From: Chloroflexota bacterium | GTDB lineage: Bacteria; Chloroflexota; Anaerolineae; Promineifilales; Promineifilaceae | Reading direction: 5' to 3' | Length of the DNA: 64,000 nt | Assembly: GCA_022616275.1 (NCBI GenBank) | Contig: JAKEFB010000033.1 | Coordinates: 1-64,000, forward strand | Shown: positions 26,581 through 34,774 of the stretch, piece by piece | Position numbering within the stretch: position 1 is the first letter of the stretch | Layout of the letters: every line of letters starts with the position of its first letter | The notes under the pieces: generated by a model | Seen by the model: the letters and a program-made list of their open reading frames with translations, nothing else | Told to the model about the DNA's origin: nothing | The model's database searches: none | Translations under genes and position numbers: made by a program

Positions 26581-26715
26581 CACGTGATACTCCTTTTGCT
26601 GCCAGAGCACCTCGCCTTTACCTTATGCTTTCCCTGATTACCATACCTGATACGCCCGTACTGATTTCAGTAGTACTACGGCACTATCTCCTTTAGGAGA
26701 GGTACATCGTGGTTT

Positions 26716-26745
26716 TTGGACGTACGGCCGGGTTCAAGATATAGT
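26716..26745 (+). promoter_or_regulatory. Promoter of the 255-aa membrane protein gene
   Basis: TTGGAC (26716-26721), 18-bp spacer, TATAGT (26740-26745). A perfect palindrome TCTCCTTTAGGAGA lies just upstream (26687-26700) in the divergent region and could be an operator. Confidence 0.45.
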
Positions 26746-26780
26746 CTGGAGCAACAAAACGGCGTCAGGAGACGTTGTTG

Positions 26781-27545
26781 ATGGATGACTTACGCAAGCC
26801 TCTCTTTTTAGTCGCGCTGGTTCTGATTGTCTTAGTCGTGCTCTTGGAATTAGGTTCTTTAGGCGTGCTTGGCGGAAAGAACGCCGATGCTCTGGCTGTT
26901 GAAGACCTCCTTCCGGCCGGCGAGACAGAGGAACTGTTTAGAAGCCTTGAGCCGGACGAGCAAGAAGAACTGGCTGCCCGGGATAAACCGCCGGGGATGG
27001 GCATCCCTTACCTGGTCTTCCTGGACGGAACAGTGCTGTTTACCGTGGCCCTGGTAGGCGCCGGCCTGCTGCTCCCGGAGACAATTCAAGCCAAAACCCA
27101 GGGAATTGTTACCCTTCTCTTTTCTGCCTTGCTCATTGTGACCGCCCTGGCCTTTATCTTCGTCGCCGTGGCGGCCGTCAGCCTGATGGTCTCGCTACTG
27201 GTGGCCGCCCCGTTTGGTACCCTCATCTACCTGGCCATCTATGGCTTCTTCAATCGCGGCGGGGCCAACGTCGCCCTGACCTTGCTGATGATGCTCAAGC
27301 TCGGCTTCGTCGCCTGCCTGGTCCTGGCCCAACAGCGCTTTCTTCAGAACAAAGGGCTAGTTTTGCTCATCCTGACCTCGTTACTGGGCAACGTGATCGT
27401 TAGTTTCCTCCACGGCTTTGTCCCTGGCTTTTTGGTCAGTATTACCGACGCCATTGCCGCCATCGTCGTCGCCGCCCTGGCTATCCTGTGGGCGATCTTT
27501 TTACTCATTGGCTCCCTGGTATCGGTCTTCAAGGCTGTAAGCTAA
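26781..27545 (+). CDS. Multi-pass membrane protein of unknown function
   Basis: I do not recognise the family. From the ATG at 26781 (AGGAGA ribosome site 8 nt upstream) one N-terminal transmembrane helix is followed by a charged, probably extracytoplasmic stretch (about 38-75, EELFRSLEPDEQEEL) and about five to six further helices in the rest. No transporter or enzyme motif is evident. It is divergent from the PRC-barrel gene and may share its control region. Confidence 0.8.
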   Translation: MDDLRKPLFLVALVLIVLVVLLELGSLGVLGGKNADALAVEDLLPAGETEELFRSLEPDEQEELAARDKPPGMGIPYLVFLDGTVLFTVALVGAGLLLPETIQAKTQGIVTLLFSALLIVTALAFIFVAVAAVSLMVSLLVAAPFGTLIYLAIYGFFNRGGANVALTLLMMLKLGFVACLVLAQQRFLQNKGLVLLILTSLLGNVIVSFLHGFVPGFLVSITDAIAAIVVAALAILWAIFLLIGSLVSVFKAVS

Positions 27546-27583
27546 CCCGAACCTGGCTGGTTCGTAGTAGCGCTTTAGCCGTT

Positions 27584-28069
27584 TCACCGCTCCAGGGCAA
27601 CCTGGCAGGCGGCCGCTGTACCACTATCAGCGCAACTGATTTGCGCCGCTCCTCCCTCCTCAGGAAACTGCAGGTCTAGCTCCGGCCGGCTGCCCTGTAG
27701 AAACTGCTCGGCCGCGATGCCGTTTTCCCCGTTTTGAACCAGCAAAATCCTGACAGACCGCCCCTGCCTGAGCTGGAGGGAGAGGGTGCGAATATTGGCC
27801 GAAGAGTCGCCAATAATTAACGTGCAGGCGTTCCCGGATGGCAACAGAAAGAGTGCCTGTTCAAATTGCTGGCGGCAGACGGCCGGCGTGTCCGGGTCAA
27901 GGTCTTCCGCTTCGACCCCCTGGCCCTTGCCTAGCAAATTGCCCAAATTCTCGACCAACGCGTTCAAATCAGTCGCTGATTCATCGTCCTGGGCCAGGCC
28001 CAGGCCAGTCCCAACGCAAAAGAAGACGACAATCAGGACGACCAGAGCCACCAGCAGCTTGGGGTTCAT
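27584..28069 (-). CDS. Exported hypothetical protein, 161 aa
   Basis: The N-terminus (LLVALVVLIVVFFCVGTGLGLAQ) is a signal peptide or anchor ending in a likely AQD cleavage site. The mature part is acidic and carries four cysteines (around VCRQQF, ACTL, ISCADS, AACQV) that may pair as disulfides outside the cytoplasm. No known domain is seen. It lies 14 bp after the 301-residue membrane protein gene on the same strand, so the two are probably one transcript. Confidence 0.75.
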   Translation of the reverse strand: MNPKLLVALVVLIVVFFCVGTGLGLAQDDESATDLNALVENLGNLLGKGQGVEAEDLDPDTPAVCRQQFEQALFLLPSGNACTLIIGDSSANIRTLSLQLRQGRSVRILLVQNGENGIAAEQFLQGSRPELDLQFPEEGGAAQISCADSGTAAACQVALER

Positions 28070-28083
28070 CTTTCTTACCGGCT

Positions 28084-28989
28084 CTACCGGACCTCAAACT
28101 CGACGCTGGCCTCGTCAAGCACTTCATCTGAGTCCAGCGCCTTATATTCGACGGTGATCCGGTAACGGCCGGGGGCAAAGCCGGTTGAATTCAGGCCCTC
28201 AGTAAAGGAGATGGCCTGCCCTGGGGCCACTTCTTCGTCCACCGGGATAATGGAGCCGCCAATAGCAAACCGGTCCCCGTCCCTGGCTGCGCCGGCCAGG
28301 GCGGGTATGTCCGTGTCAGCCTCTAACCGTTCAATCCACTGCTGGCGAATACCGATGAGAAAGAAGGGTTGGGAAAAATCATTGTTCAACGGCACAATCA
28401 ACGTATCCCTGGTCTGGTTAACCAGGCTATAGGTAAAGACGACTTTTTCACCGGCGATATAAGTTGCTTTGTCTGTCTGCAGATCTTCAAGGCCGATGGC
28501 CTCGAAAATCCCCTCCAGGTCGGTGATTTCGCCACCACCACCTCGCAGCAACAGAGAAATTCCGGCCACGCCGGCCACGCAGACGACCAGGCCGGCCAGG
28601 ATCAGCAGCAGGATCCACCACGGGAAAGGTTTTTTCGTGGGTGTGGGCGTTGCCACGTCAAAGGCCACCGTCGGCCCTTCGGCAAACTCCTCGTCGGGAT
28701 TGGCGATGCCAACCATGTCCAGCCGGAAGAGATAGCGGCCGGCCGGCGCGTCGGGCGGCACAGCAATATTCACCGTATATTGCTGCGTGCCGTTGACGGC
28801 AAAGCTCCGTTGCGCCTCGTCGGCCAGCGTGAACCAGTTGAGTGGAGTACCAGCCTGGGGGACAATTCTGGCCCGGCCGTCCAGCGCCCGGCCGCTGGTG
28901 TTGGAAACTGTAAACGAGACTTCCCCTTGCTTCTTGCCGTCCAGCTTGACGTTGCTGGTGGCGACTGTAACCGCAAAAACGTTGACCAT
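28084..28989 (-). CDS. Membrane protein with two Ig-like beta domains
   Basis: The N-terminal domain (about 1-110) looks like a cytoplasm-facing or exported Ig-like module (VTVATSNVKLDGKKQGEVSFTVSNTSGR). A TPTPTKKPFPWW linker leads into one transmembrane helix (about 124-148). The C-terminal domain (about 165-300) resembles intracellular proteinase inhibitor/BsuPI-type beta domains (GEKVVFTYSLVNQT, GRYRITVEYKA). The N-terminus lacks a signal peptide, so topology is open. The function is unknown. Confidence 0.72.
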   Translation of the reverse strand: MVNVFAVTVATSNVKLDGKKQGEVSFTVSNTSGRALDGRARIVPQAGTPLNWFTLADEAQRSFAVNGTQQYTVNIAVPPDAPAGRYLFRLDMVGIANPDEEFAEGPTVAFDVATPTPTKKPFPWWILLLILAGLVVCVAGVAGISLLLRGGGGEITDLEGIFEAIGLEDLQTDKATYIAGEKVVFTYSLVNQTRDTLIVPLNNDFSQPFFLIGIRQQWIERLEADTDIPALAGAARDGDRFAIGGSIIPVDEEVAPGQAISFTEGLNSTGFAPGRYRITVEYKALDSDEVLDEASVEFEVR

Positions 28990-29184
28990 TCTACCCTCTT
29001 ATCGTCGTTCTCTTTTGGGTGTCGTTCCAGTTTGTAAGTTGATAGTGGTAGATTGAACTGGCTGATTAGTATACATCCTGTCCAACAAAAACGCCGCAAA
29101 TTACCGCGCCCGGCGAGTGTTAGGCCCGGTACTAATCGGGCATGACTCAAAAAATAATGTCGGTTAAAATGTAACCCTAAAACT

Positions 29185-29236
29185 GCCAGACACTTTGCGG
29201 CTGCCAGGCATCGCTCAAAGTTGTCAAGTGCCTGGC
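29185..29236. repeat. Imperfect hairpin upstream of desaturase
   Basis: GCCAGACACTT (29185-29195) pairs with AAGTGCCTGGC (29226-29236) with one mismatch. It lies 35 bp upstream of the desaturase start and could be a leader structure or repetitive palindrome. The rest of the 28990-29271 gap shows no gene. Confidence 0.5.
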
Positions 29237-29271
29237 GCTTCTCACATAAGACACAAACAAGGAGATGTAGA

Positions 29272-30294
29272 TTGAATACGACGAATACCCTCGCCAGACC
29301 AGGCAAACCGGCCTGGACCTCTATCGTAGCCAAATACCAGACCCCGGATCAGTGGAAAAGTAACAGACAGCTTGCCAACAGCTTCTTACCCTTCATATTC
29401 CTCTGGTATTTGACCTATCGCAGCCTCGCCTATAGTTACTGGTTGGCGCTGGTCCTGGCCTTACTCAGCGCCGGCTTTCTGATGCGCATTTTCATCATCC
29501 AGCACGATTGTGGCCACGGCTCCTTCTTCAAGACCCGGAGGGCCAACGATACCGTCGGCTTTATCTGTGGAATTTTTACCCTGACCCCGTACTTTCAGTG
29601 GCGCCGCCGCCACGCCATTCACCATGCCACTTCCAGTAACCTGGACGAGCGCGGCGTCGGCGACGTGCCCACGATGACCGTCGAGGAGTATCTCCAGGCT
29701 CCTTATTGGCGACGGATAGCCTACCGCCTGTTCCGGCATCCGTTGATTTTGTTTACATTGGTGCCGGCGGCCGTCTTTTTTGTCATCAACCGTTTCCCAG
29801 CGCCCGGATCCCCTAAACGAGAGCGCGCCAGTGTTTATTGGACGGATCTGGCGCTGGCGACCGTGTTGCTGGCCGCCCACCTGACGATTGGCCTCAAAGC
29901 TTTTTTCCTGGTAGCCGTGCCTATCATGTGGCTGGCCGCAAGCGTTGGCACCTGGCTGTTCTTTGTGCAGCACCAGTTTGAGGATACTTACTGGGACGAA
30001 GCCAGGCATTGGGATTTCACGCTCGCCGGGCTGCAAGGCAGTTCTTACTACAAGCTGCCCAGGCTGTTGCAATGGTTTACCGGCAACATCGGCTTTCACC
30101 ACATCCACCACCTCAGTCCCCGGATTCCTAACTACTCGCTGCAGAAATGCCACGAAGAGAACCCACTCTTCCAGCAGGTGGTCGTTTTAACCCTGGCGGC
30201 GAGCCTGAAGACGATGACTTTAAGTTTATGGGATGAGAAACAACGTAAGCTCGTCCGCTTTCGTGATCTCAAGCCCATTCGGGCCGTGCGTTAA
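29272..30294 (+). CDS. Membrane fatty acid desaturase
   Basis: Di-iron membrane desaturase that introduces a double bond into acyl chains, probably tuning membrane fluidity. The three histidine boxes are HDCGH, HAIHH and HHIHH, with paired hydrophobic spans between them. I choose a TTG start at 29272 because AAGGAG lies 7 nt upstream. A longer frame from 29221 runs through the leader hairpin and looks non-coding. It resembles the delta-12/omega-3 type acyl-lipid desaturases; regiospecificity cannot be read. Confidence 0.92.
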   Translation: MNTTNTLARPGKPAWTSIVAKYQTPDQWKSNRQLANSFLPFIFLWYLTYRSLAYSYWLALVLALLSAGFLMRIFIIQHDCGHGSFFKTRRANDTVGFICGIFTLTPYFQWRRRHAIHHATSSNLDERGVGDVPTMTVEEYLQAPYWRRIAYRLFRHPLILFTLVPAAVFFVINRFPAPGSPKRERASVYWTDLALATVLLAAHLTIGLKAFFLVAVPIMWLAASVGTWLFFVQHQFEDTYWDEARHWDFTLAGLQGSSYYKLPRLLQWFTGNIGFHHIHHLSPRIPNYSLQKCHEENPLFQQVVVLTLAASLKTMTLSLWDEKQRKLVRFRDLKPIRAVR

Positions 30295-30311
30295 CAACCG
30301 GAGAAAATGGT

Positions 30312-30812
30312 ATGGCTTCGCGATTTGCTCAACTCCAGGGCGCCGTCGAGCGCTATTCACAGTTGTGGCTGGCCTACCAGGAAGAGTGCCTGCGCTTAGG
30401 CGCTAATTTAAGAACAGAGCTGGCCAGCTTTCTTGAATGCCCCTCCGAAAACATCTCCTGGCTCGGCTTTGCCGAAAATGAAGTGCCGGCCGCCTCGGCC
30501 GTCAAATATGATCCCGATTGGCAAATCTGGCTTGACGACGTTGCCTTCTGGCATTTCCGATTTGGTATCGAGCTGGGTGACAAACTGCTGCAGTTTAACT
30601 TTTCCGTCAAGCGGCCGGAGATATCCGATAGGATGTTCCTGGTGAAACTGAGGGATAAGGAAGTCGAAGTCCGCAATGGTGATTTTAGCAAACTGTTCGA
30701 GGAGTTGTACCACCAGATGACCGAATTCCTGGTAACCGATTTCGAGAACTTCATCCACCGGAGGACCAGGCAGAGGGGGTTTAAGGTAACCGACAAAAAT
30801 CCCTCCAGTTAG
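30312..30812 (+). CDS. Hypothetical protein, 166 aa
   Basis: I do not recognise it. The N-terminal half begins with an amphipathic helix (QLQGAVERYSQLWLAYQEEC), the middle is strand-rich with aromatic residues (IWLDDVAFWHFRFGIEL), and the C-terminus is helical and basic. It has no signal peptide and is probably soluble. It starts 17 bp after the desaturase gene, so it is likely its operon partner, and is followed by hairpins that end the transcript. Confidence 0.75.
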   Translation: MASRFAQLQGAVERYSQLWLAYQEECLRLGANLRTELASFLECPSENISWLGFAENEVPAASAVKYDPDWQIWLDDVAFWHFRFGIELGDKLLQFNFSVKRPEISDRMFLVKLRDKEVEVRNGDFSKLFEELYHQMTEFLVTDFENFIHRRTRQRGFKVTDKNPSS

Positions 30813-30828
30813 TTGCTGCACCTGAAGT

Positions 30829-30873
30829 TTTTCTGAAACAGAAAACCCCCTAATGCTGCTCAACTAGGGGGTT
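30829..30873. terminator. Paired hairpins between convergent hypothetical gene and tRNA-Lys
   Basis: A TTTTCTG/CAGAAAA hairpin (30829-30845) abuts AACCCCCTA (30844-30852) / TAGGGGGTT (30865-30873). Read on the minus strand the second stem runs into TTTTC, fitting a tRNA-Lys terminator. Confidence 0.7.
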
Positions 30874-30883
30874 CCGCTTGTAG

Positions 30884-30956
30884 TGGGCCATACACGACTC
30901 GAACGTGTGACCAAGTGATTAAAAGTCACCTGCTCTGCCAACTGAGCTAATGGCCC
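30884..30956 (-). tRNA. tRNA-Lys (anticodon TTT)
   Basis: The 73-nt cloverleaf has acceptor GGGCCAT paired with ATGGCCC, D-arm GCTCAGTTGGCAGAGC, anticodon loop CTTTTAA (anticodon TTT) and T-arm CACACGTTCGAGTCGTGT. Discriminator A; the 3' CCA is not encoded. Confidence 0.97.
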
Positions 30957-30969
30957 AAGATTAGACGCC

Positions 30970-30998
30970 ATTATAGCCCCGAAAACGATAGGCGTAAA
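30970..30998 (-). promoter_or_regulatory. tRNA-Lys promoter
   Basis: Minus strand: TTTACG (30998-30993), 17-bp spacer, consensus TATAAT (30975-30970), 13 bp before the tRNA. Confidence 0.65.
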
Positions 30999-31070
30999 GT
31001 AGGGGCGAGGCAGCCGAGGCAGCCAGGCAGCCGGGACAATTACCGGGCTGGAGAATCAGTTCGTTGTCGG

Positions 31071-31100
31071 TTGCCTTGCCCCTACCTTCTAGACTATAAT
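31071..31100 (+). promoter_or_regulatory. Promoter upstream of lepB and the BMC genes
   Basis: TTGCCT (31071-31076), 18-bp spacer, consensus TATAAT (31095-31100), 22 bp before the lepB ATG. No other good promoter was seen before the first BMC gene, which follows lepB by only 18 bp, so this may drive the BMC operon too. A short AGGCAGCC tandem lies upstream (31005-31034). Confidence 0.6.
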
Positions 31101-31122
31101 TCGCCCGACGATTGGGAGTACT

Positions 31123-31737
31123 ATGGAGACAGATATCAAGGATTTGGAACAACCTCAGCCACGACCGGCGCCTGACTGGAGCGAGACTGAGCTTGTGCCC
31201 GAACAGCGGCAACCGGCCGAACTCTTCGCCCGCGAAATCATCGAGACGCTGCTGTTAACGTTATTCATCTTTTGGATTGTCAACTCAGCTACCGGCCGCT
31301 TCCGCATCGAAGGCCAGAGTATGCTGCCGACGCTTGAAGAGGGGGAGTATATTATCATTAACAAGCTTAGTTACGCCTTTGACGAGCCGCAGCGCGGCGA
31401 TATTATTGTTCTTCGCTTTCCCAACGACCGCAGCCGTGACTTTATCAAGCGCGTCATTGGCCTGCCCGGCGACGTGATCGAAGTCAGCGACAAAGAGGTC
31501 AGGGTCAATGGCGTTGTGCTGAACGAACCGTACATTCGAGCAGCGCCCACTTACGACGGCCGTTGGACTGTGCCAGAGGGACATTATTTTGTCATGGGTG
31601 ACAACCGCAATAATTCCAGTGATTCGCATAATTGGTCTTTCCTGCCGCGTGACGACATTGTAGGCAAAGCCTGGATCATTTACTGGAGCCCCGAACACTG
31701 GGGCCTGGTGCCGCACCACCAACACAACCTGGGCTGA
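31123..31737 (+). CDS. lepB: Signal peptidase I
   Basis: Membrane serine protease that removes signal peptides from secreted proteins. A single transmembrane helix (about 40-55) precedes the catalytic Ser66 (GQSMLPTL), the general-base Lys109 (IKRVIGLPGD), and the conserved GDNRNNSSDS box. At 204 residues it is the short Gram-positive type. It lies directly in front of the BMC operon on the same strand, a link that may be transcriptional only, since BMC proteins are cytosolic. Confidence 0.95.
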   Translation: METDIKDLEQPQPRPAPDWSETELVPEQRQPAELFAREIIETLLLTLFIFWIVNSATGRFRIEGQSMLPTLEEGEYIIINKLSYAFDEPQRGDIIVLRFPNDRSRDFIKRVIGLPGDVIEVSDKEVRVNGVVLNEPYIRAAPTYDGRWTVPEGHYFVMGDNRNNSSDSHNWSFLPRDDIVGKAWIIYWSPEHWGLVPHHQHNLG

Positions 31738-31755
31738 TCCTACGCCGGGCTGGCT

Positions 31756-32502
31756 ATGAGCTATCAACAGGATGAGATTGCTGCGCTGGTGCGCCGGGTG
31801 GTGACCCGCACGTTGGGCCAGGCAGCCGCCCGGTCCGTGCTGGATGAAGAAGCCGTGCGCCAGATACCGGTTGGCTCGGTGCAGCCGGTCTCGCCCGGAA
31901 CCATCATCACACCCCTGGCCCGGCAGGTTGCCCTGGAACGGCGCGTGAAGCTGGTCGAAGACGACCCCTCCCAGGCAGGGCCGGCCGCCGGCCCTGCCCC
32001 AGGCGAGACAGCCGCCGGCCAGCGCCTGGTCGCCCTGGGCGCCGATCATGGCGGCTACCAGTTAAAAGAGCAATTAAAAGCGGCCGTCGCCGAAGCCGGT
32101 TATGGCGTCGTTGACTGCGGCACACACAGCGCCGAGGCGGTGGACTACCCCGATTTTGCCTACGCCGTGGCCCGCCTGGTGGCCGATGGCCGCGCCTGGC
32201 GGGGCATTATCGTAGACGGAGCCGGCATCGGCAGTTGTATGGCCGCCAACAAAGTCCCAGGCGTGCGAGCGGCCATGTGTTACGACCAGGCCACGGCCGT
32301 GAACAGCCGTGAACACAACAATGCCAACGTCCTGACGCTGGGCGCGGGCCTCATTGGCCCCCACCTGGCCCGGCAAATTGTCCAGACCTGGCTGGCCACC
32401 GAATTTGGCGGCGGCCGGCATGCCCGTCGCGTCGCCAAAATTGACGCGATTGGCGAGCGATTTATGAGACGAGATGGCCAGATACGACCAGGCAACGATT
32501 GA
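31756..32502 (+). CDS. BMC-associated RpiB/LacAB-family sugar-phosphate isomerase
   Basis: The C-terminal 160 residues are an RpiB fold ([33 protein letters not shown]). The first 22 residues form an amphipathic helix ([16 protein letters not shown]) of the BMC encapsulation-peptide kind, followed by a small module with [17 protein letters not shown] (about 51-67) and a Pro/Ala linker. At the place of the E. coli RpiB catalytic Cys (GILIC-G) this protein has Asp154, and a Cys appears seven residues on (Cys161), at or beside the spot used by Glu in the mycobacterial enzyme. Its reaction is therefore uncertain: ribose-5-phosphate/ribulose-5-phosphate or a related sugar phosphate. It overlaps deoC by 29 bp. 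Confidence 0.9.
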   Translation: MSYQQDEIAALVRRVVTRTLGQAAARSVLDEEAVRQIPVGSVQPVSPGTIITPLARQVALERRVKLVEDDPSQAGPAAGPAPGETAAGQRLVALGADHGGYQLKEQLKAAVAEAGYGVVDCGTHSAEAVDYPDFAYAVARLVADGRAWRGIIVDGAGIGSCMAANKVPGVRAAMCYDQATAVNSREHNNANVLTLGAGLIGPHLARQIVQTWLATEFGGGRHARRVAKIDAIGERFMRRDGQIRPGND

Positions 32503-33340
32503 GCGCATTATCGAGGAAGTGACCCGCGAGGTCCTGCTGCGCCTGAACCGGCCGGAACCGACCCCGGCCGGCTGCAATTGCACGGACGGCTCCTGCGCCC
32601 AACACTGCGCCGACAAGGTCGAAAAAGTCGTCCAGGCCGGCGCAGCCCGCCTCTCGGCCACCCTGGGGACCCGGCCGCATAATGACAGCGTGGCCCGCCT
32701 GATAGACCACACCTTGCTCAAGCCGGACGCCAGCCAGGACCAGATTGCCCAACTGTGCTATGAAGCCCGTACTCACCACTTTGCCTCGGTCTGCGTCAAC
32801 CCGGCCCACGTCAAGCTGTGCGCCCAGTTGCTCAAAGGCTCTGACGTGGCCGTTTGCACCGTCGTCGGCTTTCCCCTGGGGGCAACCCCGGCCACCGTCA
32901 AAGCCTACGAAACGCAGCAGGCCATTCGCGACGGGGCCAGCGAAATTGACATGGTCATCAACATTGGCGCTCTCAAGTCCAAGGAGTATAAAACCGTTTA
33001 CGAGGATATTGCCGCCGTCGTCCGGGCAGCGGATGCCGGCAACGCCCTGGTCAAGGTCATCATCGAGGCGGCGCTGCTGAACGACGAGGAAAAAGTCATT
33101 GCCTGCCAACTGGCCAAGGCGGCTGGGGCGGAATTTGTTAAGACTTCTACCGGCTTCGGGCCGGGCGGGGCGACTGCGGCCGACGTGGCTCTGATGCGCC
33201 GGGTGGTTGGCCCGGCGATGGGCGTCAAGGCCGCCGGTGGCGTCCGCAACTACGCAGACGCCCAGGCCCTGATCGCCGCCGGGGCAACCCGCCTTGGCGC
33301 CAGCGCCGGCGTCCGCATCGTCAAAGAGGCCAATCAATGA
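32474..33340 (+). CDS. deoC: Deoxyribose-phosphate aldolase with BMC targeting extension
   Basis: Class I aldolase that cleaves 2-deoxyribose-5-phosphate to glyceraldehyde-3-phosphate and acetaldehyde. The core (about 70-288) carries the Schiff-base Lys223 (FVKTSTGF), Lys252 (VKAAGG) and Asp159 (EIDMVINIG). Residues 5-24 are an amphipathic helix ([17 protein letters not shown]), a probable encapsulation peptide. The linker has four cysteines in twelve residues (Cys34, 36, 41, 45), an unexplained possible metal site. It starts inside the preceding gene. As the signature enzyme of the compartment it produces the volatile, toxic acetaldehyde. Confidence 0.95.
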   Translation: MARYDQATIERIIEEVTREVLLRLNRPEPTPAGCNCTDGSCAQHCADKVEKVVQAGAARLSATLGTRPHNDSVARLIDHTLLKPDASQDQIAQLCYEARTHHFASVCVNPAHVKLCAQLLKGSDVAVCTVVGFPLGATPATVKAYETQQAIRDGASEIDMVINIGALKSKEYKTVYEDIAAVVRAADAGNALVKVIIEAALLNDEEKVIACQLAKAAGAEFVKTSTGFGPGGATAADVALMRRVVGPAMGVKAAGGVRNYADAQALIAAGATRLGASAGVRIVKEANQ

Positions 33341-33362
33341 AGTACCAAAGGAGCAATTAATT

Positions 33363-34004
33363 GTGACCGTAGAGCTTCGCAGTTACGTCTTTCTGGACAG
33401 TTTGCAACCGCAGCACGCCGCCTTCCTGGGCACAGTGGCCCGGGGCTTCCTGCCTCTGCCGGGCGACGCCTCGCTCTGGATTGAGATTTCGCCCGGTATT
33501 GAAATCAACCGGATTACCGATATTGCCCTCAAGGCCACGGCCGTCCGGCCGGGCATGCAGATTGTGGAGCGGCTCTACGGCCTGTTGGAGGTCCACTCCG
33601 AGAGCCAGGCTGAGGTCCGGGCGGCCGGGGCGGCCATCTTGCGCGCCCTGGAAGTCCAGGAAGAAGACCGGCTCAAGCCGCGCGTCGTCTCCAGCCAGAT
33701 CATTCGCAACATTGATGCTCACCAGGTCCAATTGATAAACCGGATGCGCCACGGCCATATGATCCTGGCCGGCCAGACGATGTACGTTATGGAAGTCCAG
33801 CCGGCCGCCTACGCTGCCCTGGCCGCCAACGAAGCCGAAAAGGCCGCCGACCTGAATATCCTGGAAGTCATTGCCTTCGGCAGCTTCGGCCGTGTCTACC
33901 TGGGCGGCGAAGAACGGGACATCATGGCCGGCTACCAGGCCGCGGTAGACGCCGTCGAAAGCGTCGCCGGCCGCGAAGTGGGAGGACCAAAGAGTAACGA
34001 GTAA
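33363..34004 (+). CDS. BMC-T shell protein, CsoS1D-like tandem-domain trimer
   Basis: Two fused BMC folds in about 213 residues form a trimeric pseudohexameric shell tile. The sequence pattern ([20 protein letters not shown] and [17 protein letters not shown]) resembles the circularly permuted CsoS1D/BMC-T-double family, whose trimers stack face to face and have a gated central pore. The gating residues cannot be assigned safely. Start chosen as GTG at 33363, nine nt after AGGAG. A longer frame from 33294 overlaps deoC and has no ribosome site. It would pass larger metabolites such as sugar phosphates or CoA. Confidence 0.9.
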   Translation: MTVELRSYVFLDSLQPQHAAFLGTVARGFLPLPGDASLWIEISPGIEINRITDIALKATAVRPGMQIVERLYGLLEVHSESQAEVRAAGAAILRALEVQEEDRLKPRVVSSQIIRNIDAHQVQLINRMRHGHMILAGQTMYVMEVQPAAYAALAANEAEKAADLNILEVIAFGSFGRVYLGGEERDIMAGYQAAVDAVESVAGREVGGPKSNE

Positions 34005-34068
34005 TGAGGACTGAGGACTGAGGACTGAGTGAAGAATCTACTACACTCAGCCCTCAGTCCTCATCACT
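34003..34068. repeat. GGACTGA heptamer hairpin inside the BMC operon
   Basis: Left arm of four GGACTGA-type units (34003-34031), right arm CTCAGCCCTCAGTCCTCATCAC (inverse, 34047-34068) around a central palindromic part. It separates BMC-T from BMC-H and abuts the strong BMC-H ribosome site. Confidence 0.85.
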
Positions 34069-34083
34069 ATTAAGGAGGAATTT

Positions 34084-34371
34084 ATGACGGAAGCATTGGG
34101 AATGATTGAGTGCCGCAGTTTTGCGGCGATGGTCGAGGCCTCGGATGCGATGGTCAAGGCCGCCCGCGTTGAGCTGGTAGGCTACGAAAAGACCGGCGGC
34201 GGTTTCGTCACGGCCATTGTCCGGGGGGACGTGGCCGCCGTCAAGGCCGCCGTCGAAGCCGGCATGCGCGGCGCCGAAAAGGTGGGCGAAGTGGTTTCTG
34301 TCCATGTCATCCCGCGCCCGCACGCCAACGTAGACCAGGCCCTGCCTCTCGGCCGGCAAAGCAGCGAATAA
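34084..34371 (+). CDS. BMC-H hexameric shell protein
   Basis: A single 95-residue BMC domain (PF00936), the building block of the shell facets: [27 protein letters not shown] opening, pore-loop KTGGGF and the [15 protein letters not shown] helix. The pore residues Gly-Gly-Gly-Phe suggest a small neutral channel. It is the only BMC-H gene in the locus and has the best ribosome site of the operon (AAGGAGG, 6 nt before ATG), fitting its role as the most abundant shell part. Repeat hairpins bracket it on both sides. Confidence 0.97.
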   Translation: MTEALGMIECRSFAAMVEASDAMVKAARVELVGYEKTGGGFVTAIVRGDVAAVKAAVEAGMRGAEKVGEVVSVHVIPRPHANVDQALPLGRQSSE

Positions 34372-34372
34372 A

Positions 34373-34447
34373 TTTGGATTTTAGATTGCCGGTTTTGGAT
34401 TTGCGTTCAATCCAAAATCTAAAATCTAAAATCTAAAATCCGAAATC
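34373..34447. repeat. GATTTTA heptamer hairpin inside the BMC operon
   Basis: Left arm TTGGATTTTAGATT with spacer and TTTTGGATTTG (34373-34402), right arm of ATCTAAA/ATCCAAA units (34410-34447). It ends 3 nt before the BMC-P start, so the ribosome site of that gene is replaced by repeat sequence. Confidence 0.85.
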
Positions 34448-34450
34448 GCC

Positions 34451-34774
34451 ATGTTTTTGGGTAAAGTTGTTGGCACGCTGGTTGCTTCCCGCAAAGAAGC
34501 CTCACTGGAAGGGCTGAAGTTCCTCGTCGTCCGCCGCCTGACCATTGACAACGAAGAGACCCCCGGCTACGTGGTCGCGGCCGACGCCGTTGGCGCAGGT
34601 TTGGGTGAGGTCGTTATGGTGGCCACCGGCAGCTCGGCCCGCCAGACCCGGCTCACCGACAAGCGCCCCGCCGACGCCGTGATTATGGCTATCGTGGACA
34701 CGTGGGAAGTCAACGGCGAGGAGAAATACCGGAAGGAATCCCTGCCCGAAGAGTCCTTCCCTGACGAGAGATGA
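34451..34774 (+). CDS. BMC-P pentameric vertex protein (EutN/CcmL), copy 1
   Basis: EutN/CcmL-family protein that caps the shell vertices as a pentamer. The opening [30 protein letters not shown] and the closing [13 protein letters not shown] are family hallmarks. At 107 residues it is longer than the other two copies because of a charged C-terminal tail ([17 protein letters not shown]). No Shine-Dalgarno is visible as the repeat lies immediately upstream. It overlaps the nucleotidyltransferase gene by 4 bp (ATGA), implying coupled translation. Confidence 0.95.
   Translation: MFLGKVVGTLVASRKEASLEGLKFLVVRRLTIDNEETPGYVVAADAVGAGLGEVVMVATGSSARQTRLTDKRPADAVIMAIVDTWEVNGEEKYRKESLPEESFPDER

Noticed and set aside
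29221-29271. Longer N-terminus for the desaturase
   Set aside because: The frame runs through a hairpin without a ribosome site; the TTG at 29272 has AAGGAG at the right distance.
32462-33337. Long antisense open frame across deoC
   Set aside because: The plus strand encodes a clear aldolase with active-site residues; the opposite frame is a shadow of GC-rich codon use. The same holds for long frames opposite deoA, the amidohydrolase and the glycosidases.
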